From: an uncultured Legionellales bacterium
GTDB lineage: Bacteria > Pseudomonadota > Gammaproteobacteria > UBA1113
NCBI GenBank assembly: GCA_945956945.1
Contig: CAMFJO010000064.1
Coordinates: 1-5,815 of the forward strand
Reading direction: 5' to 3'
Length of the DNA stretch: 5,815 nt
The notes under the pieces were generated by a model. The model did not search any database. It had not been told where the DNA came from and was given only the letters and a program-made list of their open reading frames with translations. A program made the position numbers and the translations under genes. Below are positions 1 to 5,815 of this stretch, in pieces. How positions within the stretch are numbered: position 1 is the stretch's first letter; every line of letters starts with the position of its first letter.

Positions 1-306
1 AGTCAATCTTTACCTTCTTTCGTGAATATCACGCAAGCTAACAACAATACCCATATTTCTGGACATTTGCCTTTCTTTGCCAGTCCTAAAGATTTAAGCG
101 GTATCGCTATGAATTTTAATGTTTTTTCAAACAATACGCGTATTTGTTCTTTTACGGCGAAAATTACTGAGGCATTAAAAGTATCGATTACCAATATCAG
201 CGGTGGTTCTTGTCATTTCAGCGGGCAAAAAACCAATTTAGATCCCTTTGCTGGCGCTACTTTCCACTTAAAGCTAGACAATAGTAGTTCTGTTGTTGCC
301 GTCTAA
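1..306 (+). CDS. 3' end of an unrecognised, probably exported protein (5' partial)
   Basis: The frame is open from the first base of the window to a TAA at 304-306, giving 101 residues of a C-terminus whose start lies upstream. A GTG at 22 could be read as a start, but the frame is open before it and no Shine-Dalgarno precedes it, so I treat the gene as truncated by the window edge. The sequence is rich in Asn, Ser and Thr, poor in charge, and alternates polar and hydrophobic residues in a beta-strand-like way (for example FHLKLDNSSSVVAV at the end). Two cysteines, at residues 49 and 71 of the visible part, could form a disulfide. This composition fits a secreted or periplasmic beta-rich domain, but that is inference. 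I recognise no family. A gap of 103 bp separates it from the next gene, which appears to have its own promoter. Confidence 0.6.
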   Translation, partial: SQSLPSFVNITQANNNTHISGHLPFFASPKDLSGIAMNFNVFSNNTRICSFTAKITEALKVSITNISGGSCHFSGQKTNLDPFAGATFHLKLDNSSSVVAV

Positions 307-366
307 TTAGCTCTACTCCTAGCGATTTGGCTTTGGCGCGAAGAGTATAGCATCAAAATATAACAA

Positions 367-381
367 TATGCTAAAATAGGC
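367..381 (+). promoter_or_regulatory. Candidate extended -10 promoter of the yecA-like/mnmG/rsmG operon
   Basis: A TG at 369-370 followed after one base by TAAAAT (372-377) resembles an extended -10 element. No good -35 hexamer is seen at the usual distance (349-354 reads AGCATC), which extended -10 promoters can tolerate. Transcription would start near 384, about 26 bases before the GTG. The surrounding 15 bases match 13 of 15 with positions 4806-4820 ahead of parA, which raises confidence in both sites slightly. Inferred from sequence only. Confidence 0.35.
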
Positions 382-409
382 TCCTAGAATTTTTTTCAAG
401 GAGCCTATT
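375..409 (+). promoter_or_regulatory. Perfect 11-bp hairpin enclosing the Shine-Dalgarno of the UPF0149 gene
   Basis: The arms AATAGGCTCCT (375-385) and AGGAGCCTATT (399-409) are perfectly complementary, with a 13-base T-rich loop. The right arm contains most of the Shine-Dalgarno AAGGAG (398-403), which sits 6 bases before the GTG at 410, and the arm ends directly at the start codon. In an RNA containing both arms the ribosome binding site would be paired. No T tract follows on the plus strand, so it does not look like a terminator for the upstream gene. If transcription starts near 384, the left arm is almost entirely missing from the RNA. The hairpin would then act only on read-through transcripts, or the palindrome could instead be a protein-binding operator. 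Confidence 0.55.
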
Positions 410-1165
410 GTGACCACTTTATCTCACACTCAATTACAGCATTTAGATGATACCTTACAACAAGACGGTGGGGTTTCCATTTTTACAGCACATGGTTTAT
501 TAACGGCCTTGAATTGCTATCCTGTTGTTCTTCCGGTAGAAGACTGGTTACCACTTCTCTGGGGTGAAGAACGTTCCTTTGACAATTGGCAAGAAATGGC
601 CGCTCTATTTGCAAAGCTAGGCGAACTCAATCAACACATTGCGCAGGCTTTAAATAATCATCAATTGCTGCCCTTAGTCGATTATGATAGCCATACGACC
701 TTTGATTTCGCCAAATTGAGTGAGGAACAAAAAGAATCTTGTCTGGAATGGTGTGCTGGTTTTGTGGAAGGCTTAGCGTGTGACATGGCCTTTTGGACTG
801 AAGACAGCAATGAAGAAGTATTGACCTCTATCATGGCTATTAGCGCCTTAGCGCAAATGGGTGCCGATCTTGAAGATGAGGATGACGAAGACTATGAAGA
901 TGAAGATTTAGATGAAATCTCGGATGAAGATGAGGATGAAGATTACGAGGACGAGGACGACGAAGATGAAGACGAAGACGAGGATTACGATGAAGATTAC
1001 GAAGAGGAAGACGACATCTTTGATGAAGACGATGAAGATGAAATCCCATTAACCGAAGAAGAATTCGTAGAAACCATGCAAAATCTTCCTCAATTTGTGG
1101 CCAGATTACATCAGCACAAACTCGCTGCCACCCAAGCTATTTTAGAAGTCAACACCGAATCATGA
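410..1165 (+). CDS. YecA/YgfB-family (UPF0149) protein with a long acidic tract
   Basis: This 251-residue protein carries the UPF0149 landmarks: HGLLTAL at residues 28-34, a Pro/Trp segment with WLPLLWG at 46-52, and [11 protein letters not shown] at 113-123, much like the WCFGYMRG segment of E. coli YecA. The family is alpha-helical. YecA carries a C-terminal zinc-binding SEC-C motif that is absent here, and the molecular role of this protein is uncertain. Residues 153-211 form an almost uninterrupted Asp/Glu tract (49 of 59 residues acidic). It is followed by a helical end ([21 protein letters not shown]) that resembles the last helix of YecA before SEC-C. The GTG start is supported by AAGGAG six bases upstream; the next in-frame Met is about 60 residues in. 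The stop overlaps the mnmG start as ATGA, implying translational coupling. Family assignment is fairly secure; function is unknown. Confidence 0.85.
   Translation: MTTLSHTQLQHLDDTLQQDGGVSIFTAHGLLTALNCYPVVLPVEDWLPLLWGEERSFDNWQEMAALFAKLGELNQHIAQALNNHQLLPLVDYDSHTTFDFAKLSEEQKESCLEWCAGFVEGLACDMAFWTEDSNEEVLTSIMAISALAQMGADLEDEDDEDYEDEDLDEISDEDEDEDYEDEDDEDEDEDEDYDEDYEEEDDIFDEDDEDEIPLTEEEFVETMQNLPQFVARLHQHKLAATQAILEVNTES
866..1042 (+). repeat. Degenerate GAY-GAR tract encoding the acidic segment
   Basis: About 59 codons consist mostly of GAT/GAC and GAA/GAG, with occasional TAC/TAT breaks. Sub-motifs such as GATGAAGAT and GAGGACGA recur, but the synonymous codons alternate, so the DNA is not a pure microsatellite. 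The protein tract reads as irregular DEDEDY-like units. It probably grew by repeat expansion and then diverged, an inference from its irregular pattern. Confidence 0.7.
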
Positions 1166-3057
1166 ATAAGAAGCTCTTTGATGTTATCGTCGTCGGGGGC
1201 GGCCATGCCGGTTGTGAAGCGGCATTAGCCGCTGCGCGTATGGGCGCGGATACTTTATTACTGACGCACAATATCGAAACCCTCGGGCAAATGTCTTGCA
1301 ATCCCGCCATGGGTGGCATTGGCAAAAGTCAATTAATGAAAGAGATTGATGCGCTGGGCGGCGCCATGGCTTTCCTAACAGACAAAGCGGGCATACAGTT
1401 CCGGGTGTTAAACGCCAGCAAAGGTCCTGCGGTACGCGCCACACGCGCGCAAGTCGATCGTGAGTTATACAAACACGCGATGCGCCACTTATTGGAAAAT
1501 ACACCTCATCTAACCTTATTCCAGCAAGCGGTGGATGATTTATTGGTTGTACAGGGCGAAGTCCGCGGCGTTAAAACCCAAATGGGGATTTCTTTTCAGG
1601 CTCGCACAGTGGTATTAACGACGGGCACATTCTTAGGGGGAAAAATTCACATTGGTTTAAGCCAATATCAAGGCGGCAGAGCAGGTGATCCCCCCGCAAA
1701 TGCTTTAGCAGTACGCTTACGCGAATTGTCTTTGCGTATGGGGCGTTTAAAAACGGGTACACCCCCGCGTATTGATCGACGCACCATTAATTATGACGGT
1801 TTACAAGAGCAAGCGGGCGATACCCCCATGCCTGTTTTTTCTTTTATGGGACACAGAGGCCTCCATCCACAACAAGTCTCTTGCCACATCACGCATACCA
1901 ATGAAAAAACCCACGATATCATTCGGCAGGGTTTAGAACAATCGCCTTTGTACACTGGTATCATTGATGGCGTAGGGCCACGCTATTGTCCCTCTATAGA
2001 AGACAAGATCGTCCGTTTTGCGGATAGGGATTCCCATCAAATTTTTATAGAACCTGAAGGCTTAAACAGCATGGAGATTTATCCGAATGGTATTTCCACA
2101 AGCCTTTCTTTTGAAACCCAATTGGCTTTAGTACAATCCATTCGCGGTTTCGAAAATGCGCACATCACTCGTCCTGGTTATGCTATAGAATACGATTATC
2201 TGGATCCACGCGATCTACAACCCTCCTTAGAAAGTAAATACCTGGCTAACTTATTTTTAGCAGGACAAATCAATGGAACTACGGGTTATGAAGAAGCGGG
2301 CGCTCAAGGTTTAATCGCGGGTTTAAATGCCGCACGTAAAGCCAAAGATTTACCTGCCTGGTCACCGCGTAGGGATGAAGCGTATATCGGCGTATTGATT
2401 GACGATCTCATTACACTGGGTACCACCGAGCCTTATAGAATGTTTACGAGTCGCGCCGAATTTCGTTTGTTATTGCGTGAAGACAATGCCGATCTGCGTT
2501 TAACGGCACAAGGCCGAGCGCTGGGGTTGGTAGACGATACGCGTTGGCAAGCTTTTTGCGCTAAAAAAGAAGCGATTGAACAAGGCCAACAACAATTAAG
2601 TAAATTGTTTGTGCATCCGCAAACAAAACAAGCCGAACAATTACAACACCTTCTTGATATAGAGCTATCACGCGAAATGTGTGCAATGCAACTGCTCAAA
2701 CGACCAGAAATTACCTTGTCGACACTTCAAGATATTTTAGCGCTCAACCTAGGCGATGAAGCCGTCATGGAGCAAATCGAAATACAGGCAAAGTATGAAG
2801 GCTATATTGTCAGGCAAAGTGATGAAATTGCCCGTCTAAAACGTTATAACCAGATGAAAATACCAGCCGATCTCAATTATACGCACATCTCTGGTTTATC
2901 CAAAGAAATACAGGAAAAACTATCGGCATTTCGACCAGAAAATCTGGATCAAGCAAGTCGTATCGCTGGTGTCACGCCTGCCGCCATTTCCATTTTGCAG
3001 ATTTATTTACGCAAAAGACAATGGATGAATGAATTGCGGGAGAGCGTGGTTGGCTGA
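1162..3057 (+). CDS. mnmG: tRNA uridine-5-carboxymethylaminomethyl modification enzyme MnmG (GidA)
   Basis: MnmG is an FAD-dependent enzyme that works with the GTPase MnmE to place the (carboxymethyl)aminomethyl group on the wobble uridine of a subset of tRNAs. At 631 residues it has the usual length for the long bacterial form. Visible landmarks are the dinucleotide-binding GGGHAG at 12-17, CNPAMGG with Cys46, [13 protein letters not shown] at 88-100, TTGTFLGGK at 153-161, [11 protein letters not shown] at 195-205, YCPSIEDK with Cys276, [15 protein letters not shown] at 365-379, and the C-terminal [10 protein letters not shown] at 540-549. Cys46 and Cys276 correspond to the conserved E. coli cysteines 47 and 277. 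The ATG overlaps the TGA of the UPF0149 gene by four bases and has no convincing Shine-Dalgarno of its own, so translation is probably coupled. The end overlaps the start of rsmG. The gene appears intact. Confidence 0.98.
   Translation: MNKKLFDVIVVGGGHAGCEAALAAARMGADTLLLTHNIETLGQMSCNPAMGGIGKSQLMKEIDALGGAMAFLTDKAGIQFRVLNASKGPAVRATRAQVDRELYKHAMRHLLENTPHLTLFQQAVDDLLVVQGEVRGVKTQMGISFQARTVVLTTGTFLGGKIHIGLSQYQGGRAGDPPANALAVRLRELSLRMGRLKTGTPPRIDRRTINYDGLQEQAGDTPMPVFSFMGHRGLHPQQVSCHITHTNEKTHDIIRQGLEQSPLYTGIIDGVGPRYCPSIEDKIVRFADRDSHQIFIEPEGLNSMEIYPNGISTSLSFETQLALVQSIRGFENAHITRPGYAIEYDYLDPRDLQPSLESKYLANLFLAGQINGTTGYEEAGAQGLIAGLNAARKAKDLPAWSPRRDEAYIGVLIDDLITLGTTEPYRMFTSRAEFRLLLREDNADLRLTAQGRALGLVDDTRWQAFCAKKEAIEQGQQQLSKLFVHPQTKQAEQLQHLLDIELSREMCAMQLLKRPEITLSTLQDILALNLGDEAVMEQIEIQAKYEGYIVRQSDEIARLKRYNQMKIPADLNYTHISGLSKEIQEKLSAFRPENLDQASRIAGVTPAAISILQIYLRKRQWMNELRESVVG
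3038..3052 (+). promoter_or_regulatory. Ribosome binding site favouring the TTG start of rsmG
   Basis: GGGAG at 3038-3042 lies 7 bases before a TTG at 3050-3052, in frame with rsmG. The alternative in-frame ATG at 3029 has only weak purine content upstream (GCAAAAGACA) and would add seven residues (MNCGRAW) before the TTG-encoded residue that do not look like the RsmG N-terminus. The TTG start therefore seems more likely. Confidence 0.5.
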
Positions 3058-3676
3058 GCTACAACGCATATTAGAAGACGGTATTCAACAACTGCAGATC
3101 TCTTTGCCGGCGGCAACCCTCGAAAAAATGCTCGTGTATGTCAATTACTTAGAACATTGGAATAAAACCTATAACCTCACCGCCATCCATTCTAAAGAAG
3201 AGATGATTGTAAAACACGTCTTAGACAGTTTAAGCCTCTACCCTTTTTTGCATGGCACGCGTTGTCTAGACGTCGGCACAGGTCCCGGGCTACCAGGGTT
3301 TATGTTAGCACTGGCTTTACCCCACATCGAATTTGTACTGTTAGACAGCCAAATTAAAAAAATACAATTTATACGCCGCATGTTAAGAGAAATTCCTCTG
3401 AACAATGTTAGTGTGTGTCATGAACGTGTTGAGCACCATAAGCCCGCTCAATTATACGATATGATCGTCAGTCGCGCCTTTGCTTCTCTGCAAGACATGA
3501 TAGAATGCACCGCACATTTACGTGCACCCCAAGGTTATTATCTGGCGATGAAAGGCTTATGGCCCGTGGATGAAATCGCTCAACTACCCTCTCAGTTTTC
3601 TGTTGAGGTTAAAGCCTTAAACGTGCCTTTTTTAGATGCTGAGCGACATGTCGTTATTATAAAAGAAAAGTCATAA
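3050..3676 (+). CDS. rsmG: 16S rRNA (guanine527-N7)-methyltransferase RsmG (GidB)
   Basis: RsmG uses S-adenosylmethionine to methylate N7 of G527 in 16S rRNA of the small ribosomal subunit; in several bacteria its loss gives low-level streptomycin resistance. From the TTG start the protein has 208 residues, close to the 207 of E. coli RsmG. It shows the family's N-terminal [10 protein letters not shown] (37-46) and HVLDSL (56-61), the SAM-binding loop [10 protein letters not shown] (74-83), the acidic strand end VLLDSQ that follows it, SRAFASL (141-147), and a C-terminal RHVVII strand. The start overlaps the end of mnmG by eight bases, as expected for an operon; an ATG at 3029 is the alternative start (215 residues). 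The gene is intact. It is followed by a palindromic repeat and a convergent gene rather than directly by parA. Confidence 0.96.
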   Translation: MAELQRILEDGIQQLQISLPAATLEKMLVYVNYLEHWNKTYNLTAIHSKEEMIVKHVLDSLSLYPFLHGTRCLDVGTGPGLPGFMLALALPHIEFVLLDSQIKKIQFIRRMLREIPLNNVSVCHERVEHHKPAQLYDMIVSRAFASLQDMIECTAHLRAPQGYYLAMKGLWPVDEIAQLPSQFSVEVKALNVPFLDAERHVVIIKEKS

Positions 3677-3729
3677 ATTTATAGGCCGAAAACACTTTAA
3701 CTGCGAAGTAACTTAGTTTATCAGCTACT

Positions 3730-3784
3730 CCCTGTGGTCGTCATTGCGAGGCGCGTAGCGCCGTGGCAATGACGGCACACAGGG
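3730..3784. repeat. GC-rich nested palindrome, probable dispersed REP/MITE-like repeat
   Basis: Three nested pairs of arms form one long stem: CCCTGTG/CACAGGG (3730-3736 and 3778-3784), CGTCATTGC/GCAATGACG (3739-3747 and 3766-3774) and GGCGC/GCGCC (3750-3754 and 3758-3762), closed by a GTA loop. It lies between the converging ends of rsmG and the PhzF-family gene. Intergenic palindromes with a CGTCATTGCGAG core are, from memory, common in many bacterial genomes as dispersed repeats; I see no second copy in this window. No T tract follows either arm, but it could still act as an RNA stabiliser or a bidirectional transcription barrier. Confidence 0.75.
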
Positions 3785-3862
3785 TAAAAGAGTCCGCGGA
3801 ATCTTCATACTTCATCTTTACAGACGTTTAAAATAACCTACTCTAAAATGTAGCCATTCTAT

Positions 3863-4651
3863 TTAAAGGTTTATCTCTCCTTTCATATACAATACCCCGT
3901 AACCTGATAACCATACCCTATCGCCGCGCAATTCACACACCATGTCACCGCCACGTGCCGAAAGCTGCCGTGCCAACAAACGGGTTTTATTGAGCCTTTG
4001 CCCCCAATAGGGCGCTAACACACAATGCGCCGAACCGGTGACAGGGTCTTCTATGCGTGGAATTTTAAGCGTGAAATAACGCGATACAAAATCATACTGT
4101 GGATCCGTGCTTCGCGCGGTAACAATAATACCGGGGCAATCTATTTGTGCCAAGACGCTTACATTTAAAGAAATATTTTTAATTTGCGCTTCCGTTTTGA
4201 GTACTGCGACATAACGTTGTGAGCGATAAAACTCTACGGGTTTTACATTTAATCCCTCTACAACATAATCTGGTATGGGGCAAGAATTATAATCTAATCG
4301 CGGAAAATTCAGTGTTATCCGTTCATCTGCACGCGTCACTGTCAATATCCCACTTAAGGATTGAAAATGGATCTCCTGGCGATGTGGCTCTAAATAATGA
4401 AAAATGATCCATGCCGTTGCCAAAGTAGCGTGGCCACATAAAGCCACTTCTTCATGGGGTGTAAACCAGCGTAAGTGATAACCTTTATCCCACGGAACCA
4501 TAAACGCTGTTTCCGATAAATTATTTTCTTGCGCTATTTTTTGCATCACTTCATCTGGTAACCATTCGTCCAAGGGGCACACTGCTGCTGGATTACCGGA
4601 AAAGAGCGTTTGGGTGAAAGCATCAACTTGGTATAGGGTGATTTTCTTCAT
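3863..4651 (-). CDS. PhzF/YddE-family isomerase-like protein
   Basis: The 262-residue product has the PhzF-family signatures: YQVDAFT at 7-13, FSGNPAAVCPL at 17-27, the SETAF motif at 46-50 with Glu47 in the place of the catalytic glutamate of PhzF, RWFTPHEEVALCGHAT at 61-76, and DPVTGSAHC at 202-210. The family folds like diaminopimelate epimerase and catalyses isomerisations, in PhzF of a phenazine precursor. Most members, like E. coli YddE, have no known substrate, and no phenazine genes are visible here, so I assign only a likely cytosolic isomerase. AGGAG (reverse complement of 4660-4664) lies eight bases before the ATG. The gene runs opposite to all its neighbours and sits between rsmG and parA, which are adjacent in many relatives, suggesting a later insertion. 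It appears intact. Confidence 0.9.
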   Translation of the reverse strand: MKKITLYQVDAFTQTLFSGNPAAVCPLDEWLPDEVMQKIAQENNLSETAFMVPWDKGYHLRWFTPHEEVALCGHATLATAWIIFHYLEPHRQEIHFQSLSGILTVTRADERITLNFPRLDYNSCPIPDYVVEGLNVKPVEFYRSQRYVAVLKTEAQIKNISLNVSVLAQIDCPGIIVTARSTDPQYDFVSRYFTLKIPRIEDPVTGSAHCVLAPYWGQRLNKTRLLARQLSARGGDMVCELRGDRVWLSGYGVLYMKGEINL

Positions 4652-4710
4652 CGTTAAAGCTCCTAGACAAGAATCGATAAATCATAACAGAAAATTTACT
4701 AATTAGGATC

Positions 4711-4761
4711 ACGTAGGCCGTGGACATTCCGCTGATAAGGGAAACACCCGTCGGCCTAAGT
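4711..4761. repeat. Inverted repeat in a GC-rich intergenic patch
   Basis: ACGTAGGCCG (4711-4720) and CGGCCTAAGT (4752-4761) pair at nine of ten positions across a 31-base loop. The segment 4711-4790 has 46 G/C in 80 bases, while the flanks are far more AT-rich (14 of 50 before it, 34 of 100 after). The reading frame 4707-4883 is open but has no plausible start or ribosome binding site. This may be a fragment of a dispersed repeat or a decayed gene, or part of the regulatory region between the divergent phzF-like gene and parA. I do not recognise it. Confidence 0.45.
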
Positions 4762-4788
4762 GTCGGCTCTCCCTCGCCTTTCAGGCTT

Positions 4789-4820
4789 TTGTTATAGGGC
4801 CTAACTATGCTAAATTAGAC
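4789..4820 (+). promoter_or_regulatory. Candidate parA-parB promoter
   Basis: TTGTTA (4789-4794) and TAAATT (4811-4816) are 16 bases apart, and a TG at 4808-4809 adds an extended -10 feature. Transcription would start near 4823 and leave a leader of about 78 bases. The stretch 4806-4820 matches 367-381, ahead of the UPF0149 gene, at 13 of 15 bases. A dedicated promoter makes sense because the opposing phzF-like gene separates parA from rsmG. Prediction from sequence only. Confidence 0.4.
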
Positions 4821-4827
4821 AATAGTC

Positions 4828-4851
4828 TACGGTTTGCCGAAGGCTATCGTA
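4828..4851 (+). promoter_or_regulatory. Small hairpin in the putative parA leader
   Basis: TACG at 4828-4831 pairs with CGTA at 4848-4851, extended by a G-U and a U-A pair. After a small internal loop, GCC pairs with GGC around a GAA loop (4836-4844). It would lie at the beginning of the parA leader if transcription starts near 4823. No T tract follows, so it is not a terminator. Any role in RNA stability or regulation is a guess. Confidence 0.25.
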
Positions 4852-4887
4852 AAGCGTTGATTTATATAAACATTTTAATTTAGCCTT

Positions 4888-4903
4888 AGGGGAGTATATC
4901 GTG
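4888..4903 (+). promoter_or_regulatory. Ribosome binding site fixing the GTG start of parA
   Basis: AGGGGAG at 4888-4894 lies six bases before GTG at 4901. The protein from this GTG begins MPHIIAVANQKGG, the normal beginning of a short chromosomal ParA, and the TAG at 4881-4883 and lack of a better upstream start support it. Confidence 0.75.
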
Positions 4904-5707
4904 CCACACATTATCGCTGTCGCCAATCAAAAAGGCGGTGTGGGGAAAACGACCACGAGCGTCAATTTAGCCGCCTCTTTGGCTGTAAAACGTAAATGCG
5001 TGTTATTGATAGACTTAGATCCTCAGGGTAATGCCAGTACCGGCAGTGGTTGCGACAAAGCAAAACTCGAAGCCTCCGTCTACGATGTATTAATGCACGA
5101 CAAAAATATCCTGGATGTGGTAATCCACCAGGAACGCATTGGCTATGATTTATTACCAGCCAATGAAGAACTCACCGCTGCTGAAACCGCTTTGCTAAAA
5201 TTAGAAGGTAGAGAATATACGCTACAAAAAGCCTTAAAAAATATTGGCAACAGTTATGATTACATCGTCATTGATTGCCCACCCACTCTAAATACGCTAA
5301 CGGTGAATGCTTTGGTAGCAGCGCACAGTGTGTTAATTCCGCTACAATGTGAATATTACCCCTTAGAGGGTTTATCGGGTCTTATCAGCACTATTCAGGA
5401 ACTACAAGATGTGGTTAATAAAGAGCTGTATATTGAAGGCATTTTACGAACCATGGTGGATCCGCGTAGCCGCTTAAGCATGGATGTCACCAAAGAATTG
5501 GTTAAACATTTTTCCACGCAACTGTTTAAAACCGTTATTCCCCGTAATATACGCTTGGCTGAAGCACCCAGCTTTGGCTTACCTGCATTGTATTACGATG
5601 CTAAATCCCCAGGCGCTAAAGCCTATCTCGATTTAGCTGATGAGATTTTAACGCGCATTAAAGTACGCCGCGCAGAACAACAAAAAACAGAGGCTATCGC
5701 CTCTTAA
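4901..5707 (+). CDS. parA: Chromosome-partitioning ATPase ParA (Soj)
   Basis: ParA is a Walker-type ATPase that binds DNA non-specifically when ATP-bound and, with ParB bound at parS, drives segregation of the chromosome origin region. The 268-residue protein has the deviant Walker A KGGVGKTT (11-18) with its signature lysine Lys11, IDLDPQGN (37-44), and Walker B IVIDCPP (122-128). It also has the C-terminal family segment VIPRNIRLAEAPSFGLPALYYD and GAKAYLDLADEIL. It lacks the N-terminal helix-turn-helix extension of plasmid P1-type ParA, so it is the Soj-like chromosomal form. The final residues (RRAEQQKTEAIAS) are a charged tail. parB begins 28 bases downstream, so the two genes form an operon. 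The gene appears intact. Confidence 0.96.
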   Translation: MPHIIAVANQKGGVGKTTTSVNLAASLAVKRKCVLLIDLDPQGNASTGSGCDKAKLEASVYDVLMHDKNILDVVIHQERIGYDLLPANEELTAAETALLKLEGREYTLQKALKNIGNSYDYIVIDCPPTLNTLTVNALVAAHSVLIPLQCEYYPLEGLSGLISTIQELQDVVNKELYIEGILRTMVDPRSRLSMDVTKELVKHFSTQLFKTVIPRNIRLAEAPSFGLPALYYDAKSPGAKAYLDLADEILTRIKVRRAEQQKTEAIAS

Positions 5708-5735
5708 CCATTATTGCATACTGGAGACACATACC

Positions 5736-5815
5736 ATGGCACGATCTCGTTTAGGACGCAGTTTAGGTGACTTACTGAGCAACACATTGAATACGACCAT
5801 AGAAAAAACTGAACC
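5736..5815 (+). CDS. parB: Chromosome-partitioning protein ParB, N-terminus (3' partial)
   Basis: An ATG at 5736 with GGAG at 5723-5726 (nine bases upstream) opens a frame that runs off the end of the window after 26 codons. It begins MARSRLGRSLGDLLSN, matching the RLGRGLxxLL opening typical of chromosomal ParB (Spo0J), which interacts with ParA through its N-terminus. The usual second glycine of the RLGRGL motif is a serine here (RLGRSL). Its place 28 bases after parA fits the standard parAB operon. The CTPase and DNA-binding domains lie outside the window, so the call rests on the N-terminal motif and context. Confidence 0.88.
   Translation, partial: MARSRLGRSLGDLLSNTLNTTIEKTE

Noticed and set aside
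310..351. Imperfect inverted repeat GCTCTACTC / GAGTATAGC as a terminator for the first gene
   Set aside because: One mismatch, a 24-base loop and no following T tract make it a poor intrinsic terminator.
840..1049. Minus-strand Arg/His/Leu-rich open frame opposite the acidic tract
   Set aside because: It is the mirror of the GAY/GAR codon run on the other strand; its low-complexity composition is a by-product and no ribosome binding site supports it.
3827..3867. AT-rich inverted repeat (TTTAAAATA / TATTTAAA) as a terminator between the convergent genes
   Set aside because: The stem has only A-T pairs, contains a bulge and has no GC core, so it would be too weak; similar pairs occur by chance in AT-rich DNA.
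3950..3962. CACGTG core as a possible parS site near parAB
   Set aside because: The flanks (CCGC and CCGA) do not match the TGTTTCACGTGAAACA-like parS consensus, and it lies within the PhzF coding region. I saw no convincing parS in the window.
4681..4709. Promoter for the PhzF-family gene (TATGAT on the minus strand at 4686-4681)
   Set aside because: The -10 is plausible but no -35 hexamer is found at an acceptable distance, so I do not list it as a feature.
4652..4900. Origin of replication near mnmG/parA
   Set aside because: mnmG and parAB are often near oriC, and an AT-rich stretch is present at 4860-4880. I found no cluster of DnaA boxes (TTATCCACA-like); near matches are single and lie within genes.

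Overview
This window looks like a chromosomal segment from a moderately AT-rich gammaproteobacterium. The gene set (a YecA-like UPF0149 gene, mnmG, rsmG, then parA and parB) and the protein sequences best fit Legionellales, the Legionella/Coxiella/Rickettsiella type of host-associated bacteria. That placement is from family memory and is not proven here.

Layout. Positions 1-306 hold the 3' end of an unrecognised, Asn/Ser/Thr-rich and probably exported protein. A short gap (307-409) carries a candidate extended -10 promoter. It also carries a perfect 11-bp inverted repeat that contains the Shine-Dalgarno of the next gene and ends at its start codon. Positions 410-3676 form a tightly packed plus-strand operon. 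It consists of a YecA/YgfB-family (UPF0149) gene with a very long Asp/Glu tract, mnmG (overlapping by ATGA) and rsmG (overlapping the mnmG end, probably with a TTG start). A 186-bp gap (3677-3862) contains a strong GC-rich palindrome of the dispersed-repeat kind. A minus-strand PhzF-family isomerase gene occupies 3863-4651. A 249-bp gap (4652-4900) contains a GC-rich patch with an inverted repeat, a candidate promoter and a leader hairpin. Then come parA (4901-5707, GTG start) and the first 26 codons of parB (5736-5815, cut by the window end).

How the genes work together. MnmG, with MnmE encoded elsewhere, modifies the wobble uridine of certain tRNAs. RsmG methylates 16S rRNA. ParA and ParB segregate the chromosome. 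The block mnmG-rsmG-parA-parB is a classical, often origin-proximal arrangement. Here it is split by an oppositely oriented phzF-like gene and two GC-rich repeat-like patches, the most notable structural feature of the window. parA therefore probably has its own promoter. I see no clear sign of a wholly new multi-gene system. The points most worth a second look are the acidic expansion in the UPF0149 protein, the SD-sequestering hairpin ahead of it, a 15-bp motif shared by the two candidate promoters (13/15 identical), and the repeat-flanked phzF insertion.
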